DNA from: Hymenobacter edaphi
GTDB taxonomy: Bacteria; Bacteroidota; Bacteroidia; Cytophagales; Hymenobacteraceae
Assembly: GCF_003258365.1 (NCBI RefSeq)
Contig: NZ_QHKM01000001.1
Span: 868,001-932,000, forward strand
Length of the DNA stretch: 64,000 nucleotides
Reading direction: 5' to 3'
The notes below the pieces were generated by a model. The model was not told the origin of the DNA and ran no database searches. It worked only from the letters and a program-made list of their open reading frames with translations. Below are positions 25,898 to 33,908 of the stretch, in pieces (position 1 is the stretch's first letter; each line of letters opens with the position of its first letter). Both the position numbers and the translations under genes were made by a program.

Positions 25898-27724
25898 TTA
25901 TTCGCCCCGGGCCCGGCGCTGGATGCGCTTTTCCCAGTGCTTGCGCTTGGGGGCGATGTAGCCGCGCAGGTGCTTCTCCATCACCATCACGGCGCAGGGG
26001 GCGGCGGCCGTGGCCCCGAAGCCCCCGTTTTCGAGGTACACCGCCACGGCTATCTTGGGGTGGTCGGCGGGGGCGAAGCCGACGAAGGCGGCGTGGTCGT
26101 CGCCCTCGTCGTTTTGCACGGTGCCGGTTTTGCCGGCCACGGTGATGCCCACGTCGGCCAGGCTGGAGGCGTCGGCGGTGCCGCCGCGCTGCAGCACGGC
26201 CACCATGCCGGGCACCAGGGCGGCGAAGTGGGCGCTGTCGACGAGGGTGCGGTGCTTCTGGCGGAAGCGCGGCAGCGGCCCCCCCGCGCCGATGCCGCGC
26301 ACCAGGTGGGGCGGGTAGTACCAGCCGCGGTTGGCCACGATGGCGGCCAGGTTGGCCATTTGCAGGCCAGTCAGGTTGATTTCGCCCTGCCCGAGGCTGA
26401 GCGAGTAAATGGAGCGGTACGACCAGCTGCGGGTGCGGCGGGCCTTATCGTAGTACGCCGGCGTGGGCAAGAAGCCGGGGGCTTCGCGCGGCATGTCCAC
26501 GCCCAGCGTCGCATCGAGCCCGAACGAGCGTACGTAGCGGCGCCACTGGGCCAGGTTGGCGTGCCGGGCGGCCACGGTGTCGCCGGCCAGCGAGTCGGGC
26601 ACGCACTCAATCAGGTTGCGCATCACCTGGTAGAAGTACGGATTGCAGCTGTACTTCAGGCCCTTGGCCAGGCTGGTGGCCTTGGGGTGGTGGTGCACGC
26701 AGCTCACCAAAGACTGGTCGCAGCGAAACGAGGTGGCGGGCGTGATGGCGCTGAGCTGCAGGGCCACGGCGGCATTCACCAGCTTGAACACCGAGCCGGG
26801 CGGGTTGGCCAGCATGGCGGGCCGGTTCAGCAGCGGCAGGTCTTCGTGCTCCAGCAGCTCGGCGCGCACCCCCGCCTGGTCCGGCGCCGTGATGGTGGCC
26901 GCCGGGTACACCGGCGCCGATACGTAGGCCAGGATTTCGCCGGTGCGCGGGTCTAGGGCTACCAGGTAGCCGCGGCGGTTGCCCATCAGCTTCTCGGCGT
27001 AGGCCTGCAGCTTCGCGTCGATGGTCAGGTGCAGGTCCTGGCCCTGCTGAAACAAGGTGTCCTTGGCCCAGCTGCCGTGCTGCCGGCCCTGCTGGTCCAC
27101 CAGCGGGTGCAGGTAGCCGCGGTGGCCGCTGAGCAGGCCGTTGTAGTACGCTTCCACGCCGCCGTTGCGCAGGCGGTAGAAGCGGCCGCGGCCGCTGCGC
27201 TTGGCCTGCCGGAAAAAGGGCTGGGCCTCGGCGGCCAGGTAGCCGAGCACCGGCGCGCCCGCCGGGGTGGTGTACACGCGGCGGCGGCGTTCGGTCCAGC
27301 TCAGGGCAGGCCAGTTGGCGCTGTCGCGGCGCACCCGCTCCAGCTCGGCCGGGCTGAGGCGGAGCTGCACGGCGTAGCCGGGCCGGGCATCCGGGTAGGG
27401 CAGGGCCTCGGCAATGCGCCGCCGCACGGTGGTGGAGTCCCAGCCCAGCAGCTCGCCCAGCTTCAGGGTATCGAGCGGGGGGCGGCGCGGCAGCTGCAGC
27501 AGGTACTGGGGGCGGGTGGCCACCAGCACCGAGTCGTGGCGGTCGAGGATGCGGCCGCGCTGGGGCACGTCGGGCAGCAGCACGCGGCGGGCGGTGTAGC
27601 GCACGCGCACGTCGCCGGGGCCGGCCGCGGGGCCGCCGGCTTGCTGGTCGGGCGAGGAGCAGGCAACCAGACCCAGGAATAGTGCCAACAGGCCCTGTCT
27701 ACAACGATTGTAAGCCGTGCGCAT
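25898..27724 (-). CDS. Penicillin-binding protein (transpeptidase), lipoprotein type
   Basis: A 608-aa protein. The transpeptidase motifs are all present: S311 in PPGSVFKLV (SxxK), S359-C360-N361 (SxN) and K532 in GKTGT. The N-terminal dimerisation motif of PBP2/PBP3 is readable (LLPDVPQRGRILDR). Instead of a membrane helix the N-terminus is a lipoprotein signal with lipobox LVAC, C22, so the enzyme would be lipid-anchored. It is shorter in the dimerisation region than PBP3. It should crosslink peptidoglycan; a second, helix-anchored PBP2 elsewhere in the genome is expected but not shown here. The start at 27724 is set by the signal. Confidence 0.9.
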   Translation of the reverse strand: MRTAYNRCRQGLLALFLGLVACSSPDQQAGGPAAGPGDVRVRYTARRVLLPDVPQRGRILDRHDSVLVATRPQYLLQLPRRPPLDTLKLGELLGWDSTTVRRRIAEALPYPDARPGYAVQLRLSPAELERVRRDSANWPALSWTERRRRVYTTPAGAPVLGYLAAEAQPFFRQAKRSGRGRFYRLRNGGVEAYYNGLLSGHRGYLHPLVDQQGRQHGSWAKDTLFQQGQDLHLTIDAKLQAYAEKLMGNRRGYLVALDPRTGEILAYVSAPVYPAATITAPDQAGVRAELLEHEDLPLLNRPAMLANPPGSVFKLVNAAVALQLSAITPATSFRCDQSLVSCVHHHPKATSLAKGLKYSCNPYFYQVMRNLIECVPDSLAGDTVAARHANLAQWRRYVRSFGLDATLGVDMPREAPGFLPTPAYYDKARRTRSWSYRSIYSLSLGQGEINLTGLQMANLAAIVANRGWYYPPHLVRGIGAGGPLPRFRQKHRTLVDSAHFAALVPGMVAVLQRGGTADASSLADVGITVAGKTGTVQNDEGDDHAAFVGFAPADHPKIAVAVYLENGGFGATAAAPCAVMVMEKHLRGYIAPKRKHWEKRIQRRARGE

Positions 27725-27729
27725 ACCGG

Positions 27730-27737
27730 CAAAGCTA
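27730..27737 (-). promoter_or_regulatory. -7 element directly upstream of the PBP start
   Basis: On the minus strand this reads TAGCTTTG, an exact match to TAnnTTTG, ending six bases before the ATG. If used, the mRNA would be leaderless or nearly so. Confidence 0.3.
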
Positions 27738-27876
27738 GGCAATTGTGGGGCGGCTGGGCGGGCGGTTCGGTGAACAGGCCGGGATTGTCGCCGAGCGTTC
27801 TGCTTCGCTCCCCGGCCACGGGCGGCAAAGAACGGGCTGGTAGCAGCGGGCAAGGCCGGGGCAGGCTCCAGGAGCA

Positions 27877-27915
27877 CCAACGGCCCGCCCCCAGCAGGTG
27901 GGAGCGGGCCGTTGG
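27877..27915 (-). terminator. Terminator of the toxin-like gene
   Basis: CCAACGGCCCGC (27877-27888) pairs exactly with GCGGGCCGTTGG (27904-27915), about 40 bases past the stop at 27956. Confidence 0.75.
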
Positions 27916-27955
27916 CATTGGTTGGCGCACCGAAGCGCCGGGGCGGCAGGCGCGG

Positions 27956-29737
27956 TTACTCGTCGCGCAGGTACTCCCAGTGCAGCGTGAGGGCCTCCAG
28001 GTGCGCCGCGCCGTTGCGGCCTTCCACCCGGGCCAGGTGGGCGTGCAGGCCCGCGGGCGGTTCCGACTCCCAGAAGTAGCCGGCGCCCTGCCCGCCGCCC
28101 ACCACGCGGCCTTCGCTGGTTTCTACCCACAGCGCCGTCAGGCGGTTGTTGGAGCGGCCGTACACGGCCACGATGGTTTCGCCCGGGTGCAGCGTCAGAT
28201 CAAAGCAGTTGCCGCCGGCGTGGCCGTGCAGCCCCCCGGATACGCCGCCGTAGAAGACCTCCAGGCCATCGACGTACAGCCCGGCGTGGATAACCACGCG
28301 CGTGATGGGCTGGCCCCCGGCGTCGGCGAAGGCCGCGTGTTCCTTGCCGCCGTAGGGCCCCAGGGCCAGCGTCTGGCGGGTGCGCACCAGGGCGGCTTTG
28401 CCGGCCTTGCCGGGGTGCAGGTGGGGCCAGATGTAGGTGGGCGCCAGAACGTCTTCCAGCTCGGCGCTGAACTCCGACCGAATGCGCTGCTGGTGGTTGT
28501 TGTCGGCCTCGCGCACCAGCAGCTCGGCCTTGGGGTTGCTGCCGTTGGTGGTGTTTTCCAGGGAGAATTCCCAGCCGCTGTAGTTATCGTAGGCGGTGTA
28601 GGTATAGAGCGTGTACAGCACCCGGTTGCTGCTCTTGTAGCGGAAGCCGCACTTGGTCAGGCGCCAATCCAGGGCGCGCTGGCGGCTGATGGCCACGGCC
28701 CGCGTGTACCGGGCCAGGGCATCTTCGAAGGCCTGCAGGTGCACGTTGGGCTGGCTGTCGTTGCGGCCGTAAATCTGGTACCAGAACAGGCACTGCTCGC
28801 GCAGGGCCGTCAGGGCCGTGGTGCCCAGCGACACGAGGTAGGTCAGGCGGGTTTCGGGGCGGTTCAGGTCGAAGAAGTAGGGCTCGGCGCGGTTGATGTC
28901 GCCCAGCACGTTGCCGAAGGCCGTCTGCTTTTTGGGCGAGCCGTCGACGGCCGGCTTGCCGGCGCTGGCGGGCTGGTACGCGTCTTCCTTTTCGTAGTCG
29001 CGGATGTTGGTGTAGAGGCCCTCCAGGATGTTCTTCAGGGTCTGGGTGTTGTTCTCGTCGATCAGGTCCCGCACCAGCGTCACCACGTAGTCGCGCATCT
29101 GCTGGAAGGCGTCGCTTTTGCGCTCGGGCCACATAAAATTCAGCAGCCCGCGCAGCCCCTTGCCCACCTCGGGCACGGCCCCGGCAATGTTCATGACCAT
29201 GTCGCGCATGCGTTCGGGCGTTTCCTGAATCACGAAGGGCAGGGTCGACGCGGGGGTGAAGCGGCTGGCCGCCGGCGACACCGGCCGGAACAGCTGGTTG
29301 GCCGACTGGCCGTTGGCCCGCGGCTTTTGCCCGTGCTGGGTAATTGGGGCTTTGTCGGCTTTCGACTCGCCCAGCACGTCCCACACCTGCCCGCTCTCCA
29401 CGCACTGGATGTAGTAATACCCGTCGCCGCCGTGCAGGAACTTGAACCGCAGCTCGGGCGTGTTGCCGTTCCACCCGCCGATGCCGATGGGCGCGCCTTC
29501 GTGGTGGGCCTTGTTGAAGAGGCACACGTGCGGCTCGGAGCCCTGGCCCTTGGGCCGGATAAACACCTGCCGGTCGTCGGTGGGGTAAAACTCGAACTGC
29601 TGGGAGTCCGGCAGGTTGGGGTCGAAGGTCTGCTGCTCAAGAACAGCGCCGTGCCCGCGGCGGCTCACGCCCAGCACCAGGCCGCTGTGCTGCGCAAACA
29701 GGTGAAACGGCTGGCCGGTGAATGCTTTAAATGCCAT
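27956..29737 (-). CDS. Ricin-like / Cry-endotoxin-N-like / jacalin-like protein (candidate pore-forming toxin)
   Basis: A 593-aa protein without a signal peptide. The start at 29737 (MAFKAFTGQPF) precedes the first domain; the upstream frame adds non-domain residues. Residues 1-155 look like a ricin-type beta-trefoil, with QQFEFYP and NQLFRPV edge motifs. Residues 165-425 are helical and resemble the pore-forming N-terminal domain of insecticidal delta-endotoxins: GLLNFMWP, a long amphipathic helix RDYVVTLVRDLIDEN, then LEGLYTNIRDY and the central ALREQCLFWYQIYG. Residues 457-589 resemble a jacalin-like lectin (GLYVDGLEVFYGG, GETIVAVYGRSN, LEALTLHW). The role in killing or binding eukaryotic or other cells is inferred from the architecture; no target is known. 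Confidence 0.8.
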   Translation of the reverse strand: MAFKAFTGQPFHLFAQHSGLVLGVSRRGHGAVLEQQTFDPNLPDSQQFEFYPTDDRQVFIRPKGQGSEPHVCLFNKAHHEGAPIGIGGWNGNTPELRFKFLHGGDGYYYIQCVESGQVWDVLGESKADKAPITQHGQKPRANGQSANQLFRPVSPAASRFTPASTLPFVIQETPERMRDMVMNIAGAVPEVGKGLRGLLNFMWPERKSDAFQQMRDYVVTLVRDLIDENNTQTLKNILEGLYTNIRDYEKEDAYQPASAGKPAVDGSPKKQTAFGNVLGDINRAEPYFFDLNRPETRLTYLVSLGTTALTALREQCLFWYQIYGRNDSQPNVHLQAFEDALARYTRAVAISRQRALDWRLTKCGFRYKSSNRVLYTLYTYTAYDNYSGWEFSLENTTNGSNPKAELLVREADNNHQQRIRSEFSAELEDVLAPTYIWPHLHPGKAGKAALVRTRQTLALGPYGGKEHAAFADAGGQPITRVVIHAGLYVDGLEVFYGGVSGGLHGHAGGNCFDLTLHPGETIVAVYGRSNNRLTALWVETSEGRVVGGGQGAGYFWESEPPAGLHAHLARVEGRNGAAHLEALTLHWEYLRDE

Positions 29738-29790
29738 GCGTGCGAAGAAATTGGTGGAAGTGGTTGAGCGGGCAAGGTAGAAGCCCGGGC

Positions 29791-29830
29791 GGCGCGGTTT
29801 TGTCGCATGTTGATGCGACAACGCCGCGCC
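29791..29830. repeat. Imperfect palindrome upstream of the toxin-like gene
   Basis: Arms 29791-29808 and 29813-29830 match at 16 of 18 positions around a central GTTG. It sits 54-93 bases before the start codon, next to a TACCTTGC stretch that could serve as a -7 element, so it may be a repressor site. An unrelated palindromic repeat is the alternative. Confidence 0.45.
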
Positions 29831-29899
29831 GGCGCGGCCCGCGAAGCCGTGGTGGCGGGCCGACGAAGTCGGGGTAGTCGAATAAGGTGGAAATGCGAG

Positions 29900-29932
29900 C
29901 CGGCCCGCCCCTCGGGCAGAGGGGCGGGCCGG
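29900..29932 (-). terminator. Terminator of the C1q/BclA-like gene
   Basis: CCGGCCCGCCCCTC (29900-29913) pairs with GAGGGGCGGGCCGG (29919-29932) around a 5-base loop. Confidence 0.75.
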
Positions 29933-30027
29933 TTCTGTGTTTGGGGGGCGCGTGCCGCGACGGCGGATACGATAAGAAGGCCCCCACCGCCCAGCCGGCC
30001 CTGAGGGGCCGCGGACCGCAGCAGTCC

Positions 30028-30720
30028 TTACCGAACTTGCAGCAGCGTCAGGGTGCCGCCGTACACTTGCGCGGTGCCGGAGTAGAGAGCTGTTTTCAGC
30101 GCGATGACGTCACCTGCGTTGAGCGTGTACAGGCCGTCGTCGCTTACCCAGGATACGTTTTGGTTTTGGCTCATGAAGAGGGTACTAGCCCGACCAATAA
30201 CGCTGCCGTTTTTGTGGAGTAATCCCACGGCGTTGCCGGCGTTGATAAAATAGAGCCCCATGCTGTAAGAAATGCGGTACAGCCCCGGAGTGGTAACCGT
30301 GACTGTACTTGCACCAGCTGCGTACGTCAGCCCCGACGACTCCAGGGCCGTGGGCAGGTTGACGGTGACCATGCTGCCGTTTGAGACCAGCTGTTGGAAC
30401 GTATTGTTGATGTAGTGCCCGTAGGCTGGCTGGGCCTGCGCCGCGAGTTGCTGCCACAGCGGGGTGGCGGGCGTGCCGTTGTTGCAGTACAGGCCCGGAG
30501 TCCCGTCCGTCTGATACACCACGAGCCCGGTGGCCGGCGAGGTAATAGCGGTGCGCTGGGCCTGGGTCATACGCGGCGGCAGCAGCCCTTTGGTGGTGGA
30601 GCTGACGTCGAGCATGGCGCTGGCGTCGGGTGTTGTCCCGCTGGTATTGATAGATACCTGCGCCCGCAGCGCGTAGGGCAACCCAATAACAGCCAGTGTC
30701 ACGAGTAGGGGTTTTCTCAT
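30028..30720 (-). CDS. Secreted protein with C-terminal C1q/BclA-like domain
   Basis: A 230-aa protein. The start at 30720 opens the signal peptide MRKPLLVTLAVIGLPYALRA. The mature N-terminus has the pattern VSINTSGTTPDASAMLDVSS followed by TTKGLLPPRMTQAQRTAI, a widespread leader of secreted Bacteroidota proteins. The C-terminal half (about 100-230) is a beta-rich trimer-like domain of the C1q/TNF/BclA type (TTPGLYRISYSMGL, GSVIGRAST, LNAGDVIALKT, GGTLTLLQV). Such proteins are usually surface or appendage-associated; the role is unknown. Confidence 0.82.
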   Translation of the reverse strand: MRKPLLVTLAVIGLPYALRAQVSINTSGTTPDASAMLDVSSTTKGLLPPRMTQAQRTAITSPATGLVVYQTDGTPGLYCNNGTPATPLWQQLAAQAQPAYGHYINNTFQQLVSNGSMVTVNLPTALESSGLTYAAGASTVTVTTPGLYRISYSMGLYFINAGNAVGLLHKNGSVIGRASTLFMSQNQNVSWVSDDGLYTLNAGDVIALKTALYSGTAQVYGGTLTLLQVR

Positions 30721-30749
30721 AACCGGCAATTTATCCTTCCTGATCGAAT

Positions 30750-30893
30750 ATGGCGAACGACGAATGTTGTTCTGGCCGCCTGGCGGAGGAAGTGCGCCAA
30801 CCCGACGCGGACGTGAAGGCCTTCAAGCTGCTGAACCGGGCGCTGTTCGACGACTGCCAGCAAGCCCGCAAGCTGGTAACGACGAGTGGGTAG
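30750..30893 (+). CDS. Small hypothetical ORF, 47 aa (possible gene remnant)
   Basis: The ORF encodes MANDECCSGRLAEEVRQPDA, then a charged helical segment containing FKLLNRALFDDCQQARKLV. The amino-acid pattern looks like real coding and the GC-rich third position agrees. It follows the C1q-like gene divergently and is followed by a hairpin. It could be an independent small gene or the surviving N-terminus of a larger one. No family is recognised. Confidence 0.35.
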   Translation: MANDECCSGRLAEEVRQPDADVKAFKLLNRALFDDCQQARKLVTTSG

Positions 30894-30932
30894 GGCGTGA
30901 AGGTGGAGCCGCACTAGCCTCATTGGTAGTGA

Positions 30933-30967
30933 AACGCCCCACGCCTGAATCCCAGGCGCGGGGCGTT
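30933..30967 (+). terminator. Terminator after the 47-aa ORF
   Basis: AACGCCCC and CGCCTG arms pair with CAGGCG and GGGGCGTT, and the stem is followed by GTTTT. This placement supports transcription of the small ORF. Confidence 0.65.
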
Positions 30968-30971
30968 GTTT

Positions 30972-31063
30972 TGTAGAGATGTAACCTTGCGTCTCGTCGT
31001 TGAACGATAAGGCCAGAGTAAATAACATCAGCAACGAGTGCGACGCAAGGTTGCATTTCTACA
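30972..31063. repeat. Imperfect palindromic repeat (about 30-bp arms)
   Basis: Arms 30972-31002 (TGTAGAGATGTAACCTTGCG and onward) and 31032-31063 are near-complementary across a 29-base centre. It looks like a dispersed palindromic or MITE-like unit of Hymenobacter-type genomes. It lies at the border of the AT-rich island. Confidence 0.65.
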
Positions 31064-31075
31064 TCGCCCCGCGCC

Positions 31076-31145
31076 GCCCGGACGACTCCGCGCGGCGCGG
31101 TACCGGCTGGCCGCTGCGGCGGCTTAGGGAGGCTTAGGGCTTCTG
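31076..31145. repeat. Direct repeat, left copy, flanking the nuclease-like gene
   Basis: The first 41 bases (GCCCGGACGACTCCGCGCGG and onward) recur exactly at 31946-31986, and the rest to about 31145 matches with a few changes. It is GC-rich host-like DNA beside an AT-rich gene. Confidence 0.85.
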
Positions 31146-31163
31146 GGTTATTGCCGCATGAAT

Positions 31164-31826
31164 CTATTGTTTGAATCCAGTTACAAAGTCAGGATTAAAG
31201 TAATTGTAATAATTATTTTTGCTTTCCAGTTCTTTGTGAATCTTGCTTATTACCTCTGGTCCATTTTCAAAGTGATGTTTTCCATAGTAAAGGAATGATA
31301 CTGGTATATTGTGCTTTTGCTTATACGCTTCATGTTTTTCTTCTGCCTTCTTCATTGCTTCTCTGCTTTTAGAAAAGTGCTTGAATCTTTTTGATTTTAC
31401 TTGTATGCCATAAAACGATTCTTTAGTTTTTGGATGGCATAGGAAGAAATCAATTGCATCTTGTTCGTCCGTTTGAGCGTCATAGCAAATTTCGATAGTT
31501 GGAAAAGTTATTTGCAAAAGTTTTTGTGCCTTTTTCTCCCATTTGAATCCAGGTATTTTATCCGTAATGAGTGTTTTTAATACAGCTGCTCTCATCTGAT
31601 TGTAATCAAAATTATATATTTCATCACGTAAATTTCTCATCTGAAAGCACTTGTCAATTATGTCATTGATAGTATAGTCATGATGTTTTTTTAAATGATC
31701 ATTGATGACTTGGGCAAACTGTCTTTCATTCTGAATGTTATTGCTGGCATATAGTCTTGCCATTGGCAACTTGTTCAGAGTAGTCATTTTAGTTCTGTTA
31801 ATTAAATCCTGTATTGGGTCAGACAT
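31164..31826 (-). CDS. Candidate PD-(D/E)XK nuclease-like protein in a repeat-flanked cassette
   Basis: A 220-aa protein starting MSDPIQDLINRTKM; the frame to 31895 adds residues that overlap host-type DNA and is less likely. The N-terminal half is helical and basic. The centre has D126 in AIDFFL and Q142-V-K144 in YGIQVKSKRF, spaced as the D..(E/Q)xK core of PD-(D/E)XK nucleases, with a following basic helix. Restriction-enzyme, homing and repair nucleases share this core; no specific family is recognised. Its codon use is AT-rich. It lies between the two direct repeats. A DNA-cleaving role is inferred and moderate. Confidence 0.6.
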   Translation of the reverse strand: MSDPIQDLINRTKMTTLNKLPMARLYASNNIQNERQFAQVINDHLKKHHDYTINDIIDKCFQMRNLRDEIYNFDYNQMRAAVLKTLITDKIPGFKWEKKAQKLLQITFPTIEICYDAQTDEQDAIDFFLCHPKTKESFYGIQVKSKRFKHFSKSREAMKKAEEKHEAYKQKHNIPVSFLYYGKHHFENGPEVISKIHKELESKNNYYNYFNPDFVTGFKQ

Positions 31827-31945
31827 GACGATGCTGTTTGATGGCGGGAGGTGCGACGTTAACAACCTATGTGAGGGAAATGCAAACAGCTTCACCTGTT
31901 GCCAGTTTTGTACAACGTGGGGAGCTGCATCTCCCAGACAGAACA

Positions 31946-32014
31946 GCCCGGACGACTCCGCGCGGCGCGGTACCGGCTGGCCGCTGGGGCGGCTGGGGGA
32001 GGCTAGAGCTTCGT
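31946..32014. repeat. Direct repeat, right copy
   Basis: This matches 31076-31145: 41 bases exact, then a diverged tail. It ends about 12 bases before the stop codon of the next gene. Duplication of the flank may have come with insertion of the cassette. Confidence 0.85.
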
Positions 32015-32025
32015 CAGGACGAATG

Positions 32026-32901
32026 CTAAATTTTGTTCCTTCTTAAATTGAAATACTCTTTTGCGATACTCTCTTCTCTAATATCATATGGTAGCGAGGC
32101 TCCATTCATTATAATTTTATAAGCTTCTGTTGCATGTTCAAGTATGGTTCTAAACTTTGATACGAAGGCAGTATGTGCCTCAGATCTTATGTCGCATTTA
32201 AGATAAAAGGATAGTCGTCTAATAGCCTGGTAAGTTCTGCTTATAGATATTATTAATATAGTCGCTTTTATAGGCATATCTTCTTCTCTTGTATCAGGTA
32301 GAGACATAACAACATAAGGTTTGTTGTCAAGTGCAGTGCTTTGAGAATCGTGTAGTACAGATCTTAAAGTTGGGTGCTTGATCTTGCATAGGAATTTGTA
32401 CGCCGAGTATACCTCTAAACAAATTAGCCTTTCATCCAGTTGATCGAAAGATTTGTTAATAATAATTGATTCTTCTTTCATTTGATTTGCAAATAGCTTT
32501 GCTAGTTCCATTGGAGACCAAGGTAAGTCACCGGAAGAGCTGTTTTTTAGTAGCCTGCATTTGTCTGGATTGCCTGCTATTGCATTTATAGATAGAGCGT
32601 GTTCATAAAGTGAAGCTGCTATAGAAGCTGCCTGAGAAGTATATCCTGATAGCAGTGTAATCCAGACTGTTCTTAAATCATTTAATACTCTTTTAAGTAG
32701 TAAAGCTGATATCAATACGTCATCAAGGTGATGTCGCTGCCCTGGCAATGTGAGAACTTCTACTCCTGACTCGTATAAATTGCCTATAACCTTTGAAAAA
32801 GGTTGCATCTTTTCTTCAAGTGTGGTAATGGCAGCTAACTCTGTTTGAGTACAAGCAGCCCACAACCCATCAGGTTTATCTTTGTTATAATCGTTGCCCA
32901 T
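32026..32901 (-). CDS. DUF5677-like helical protein
   Basis: A 291-aa all-helical protein without signal peptide. The region YTSQAASIAASLYEHAL and the later CKIKHPTLRSVL resemble proteins grouped as DUF5677, whose members have a HEPN-like helical core. The similarity is my reading of the pattern and is not certain. Codons are AT-rich like the neighbours. It lies between the nuclease-like gene and the HEPN gene on the same strand; the 131-base gap to the HEPN gene may hold its promoter, but I find no clear element. Confidence 0.5.
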   Translation of the reverse strand: MGNDYNKDKPDGLWAACTQTELAAITTLEEKMQPFSKVIGNLYESGVEVLTLPGQRHHLDDVLISALLLKRVLNDLRTVWITLLSGYTSQAASIAASLYEHALSINAIAGNPDKCRLLKNSSSGDLPWSPMELAKLFANQMKEESIIINKSFDQLDERLICLEVYSAYKFLCKIKHPTLRSVLHDSQSTALDNKPYVVMSLPDTREEDMPIKATILIISISRTYQAIRRLSFYLKCDIRSEAHTAFVSKFRTILEHATEAYKIIMNGASLPYDIREESIAKEYFNLRRNKI

Positions 32902-33032
32902 GTGTCAAACTGTTTTTCTTATACATGTTGTGTGGAATTAGGTTCAAATAGAGCAATATTCTTAGATTCGAGTCTTTTTATCGTGCCGTACAGCGTGATT
33001 AAAATTTGATAATGGCTGGTTTGTGGCAATGA

Positions 33033-33908
33033 TTATAAGGCCTCATAATATTTAACAACTTCTTTACAATAGTCTTTGCTACGAGGAACTGCTGCTGCTT
33101 TGCCTATGCTATTCTTGAACAATAACGCTTTGTCATTCAATGTAAGCCCAGAAGATATTTTTTCGCTTACTTCATGGTAATGATATAAAGTTTCGTAATC
33201 ACCAATGTGATTGGTAAGTAGAAATTTATCGATTCCTAGCACTACTAAATTGACTACACCCAAGACCTCTTTGACTCGCTTTAAGCTTATTCTGTCGCTT
33301 GGCAAAATACTTCTGCTTCCTTTTTTTCTCGACTCCTCTATATCTCGCCCAAAAGCATGACCAATATTGTTTCGTAGAATGCGTAACTTTTCAAGTTCTC
33401 CTACATTAGCCTCTAATTCAGTTGGAGCTGATCCAAATATATTTTTGAATTCTGAAATACGTTTAGACCATTCACCAATAATACACTTGCTTGCTTGATA
33501 CAAGTAGTTGTAATTTCTTGAATTTTTAAGTATGACAGCTCCATCAATCTTTTTAGAGGCATTATGGAGTATACCTGGGTCTGATTCGATAGCTGTTGAT
33601 ATGATTGATGATAGATAAATTTCAAGATATGAATTTAAGCTCATCATAGCATTGAGCCTAGTCCAGTTATTGAATTCTCTATAGTCCTGCTTCCAATCTA
33701 TTTTGTCTTTTCTTATTGTGAAAGCATCTTCAGGTTTGCAGGACAAAATCGTTTGCACATCGCCTGGTGTTATTGCAACATGCTTCTCTGTGAAGTCTAT
33801 CACAGGTATTTGTGACCATAACATTCGGTTTAGTAAAGTGTGGTGCCGTTTAAATACTGCGTATGACCATGATTTTGATTCATGGTTAATCCATCTTTTG
33901 AAGCTCAT
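33033..33908 (-). CDS. HEPN-motif protein (candidate RNase)
   Basis: A 291-aa helical protein. The motif R179-N-N-I-G-H184 in LRILRNNIGHAFGRD is the R-x4-H signature of HEPN ribonucleases, placed after a long helix as in that superfamily. The N-terminal part has helix LNSYLEIYLSSIISTA. HEPN proteins act in toxin-antitoxin, abortive infection and CRISPR systems by cutting RNA. No partner nucleotidyltransferase (MNT) is beside it. The gene is AT-rich, and its product is the upstream member of the island. Whether it is toxic is not shown. Confidence 0.6.
   Translation of the reverse strand: MSFKRWINHESKSWSYAVFKRHHTLLNRMLWSQIPVIDFTEKHVAITPGDVQTILSCKPEDAFTIRKDKIDWKQDYREFNNWTRLNAMMSLNSYLEIYLSSIISTAIESDPGILHNASKKIDGAVILKNSRNYNYLYQASKCIIGEWSKRISEFKNIFGSAPTELEANVGELEKLRILRNNIGHAFGRDIEESRKKGSRSILPSDRISLKRVKEVLGVVNLVVLGIDKFLLTNHIGDYETLYHYHEVSEKISSGLTLNDKALLFKNSIGKAAAVPRSKDYCKEVVKYYEAL

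Noticed and set aside
32940..32990. tRNA-like GGTTCAAAT motif
   Set aside because: No acceptor stem or cloverleaf can be folded around it; it is chance in AT-rich DNA.
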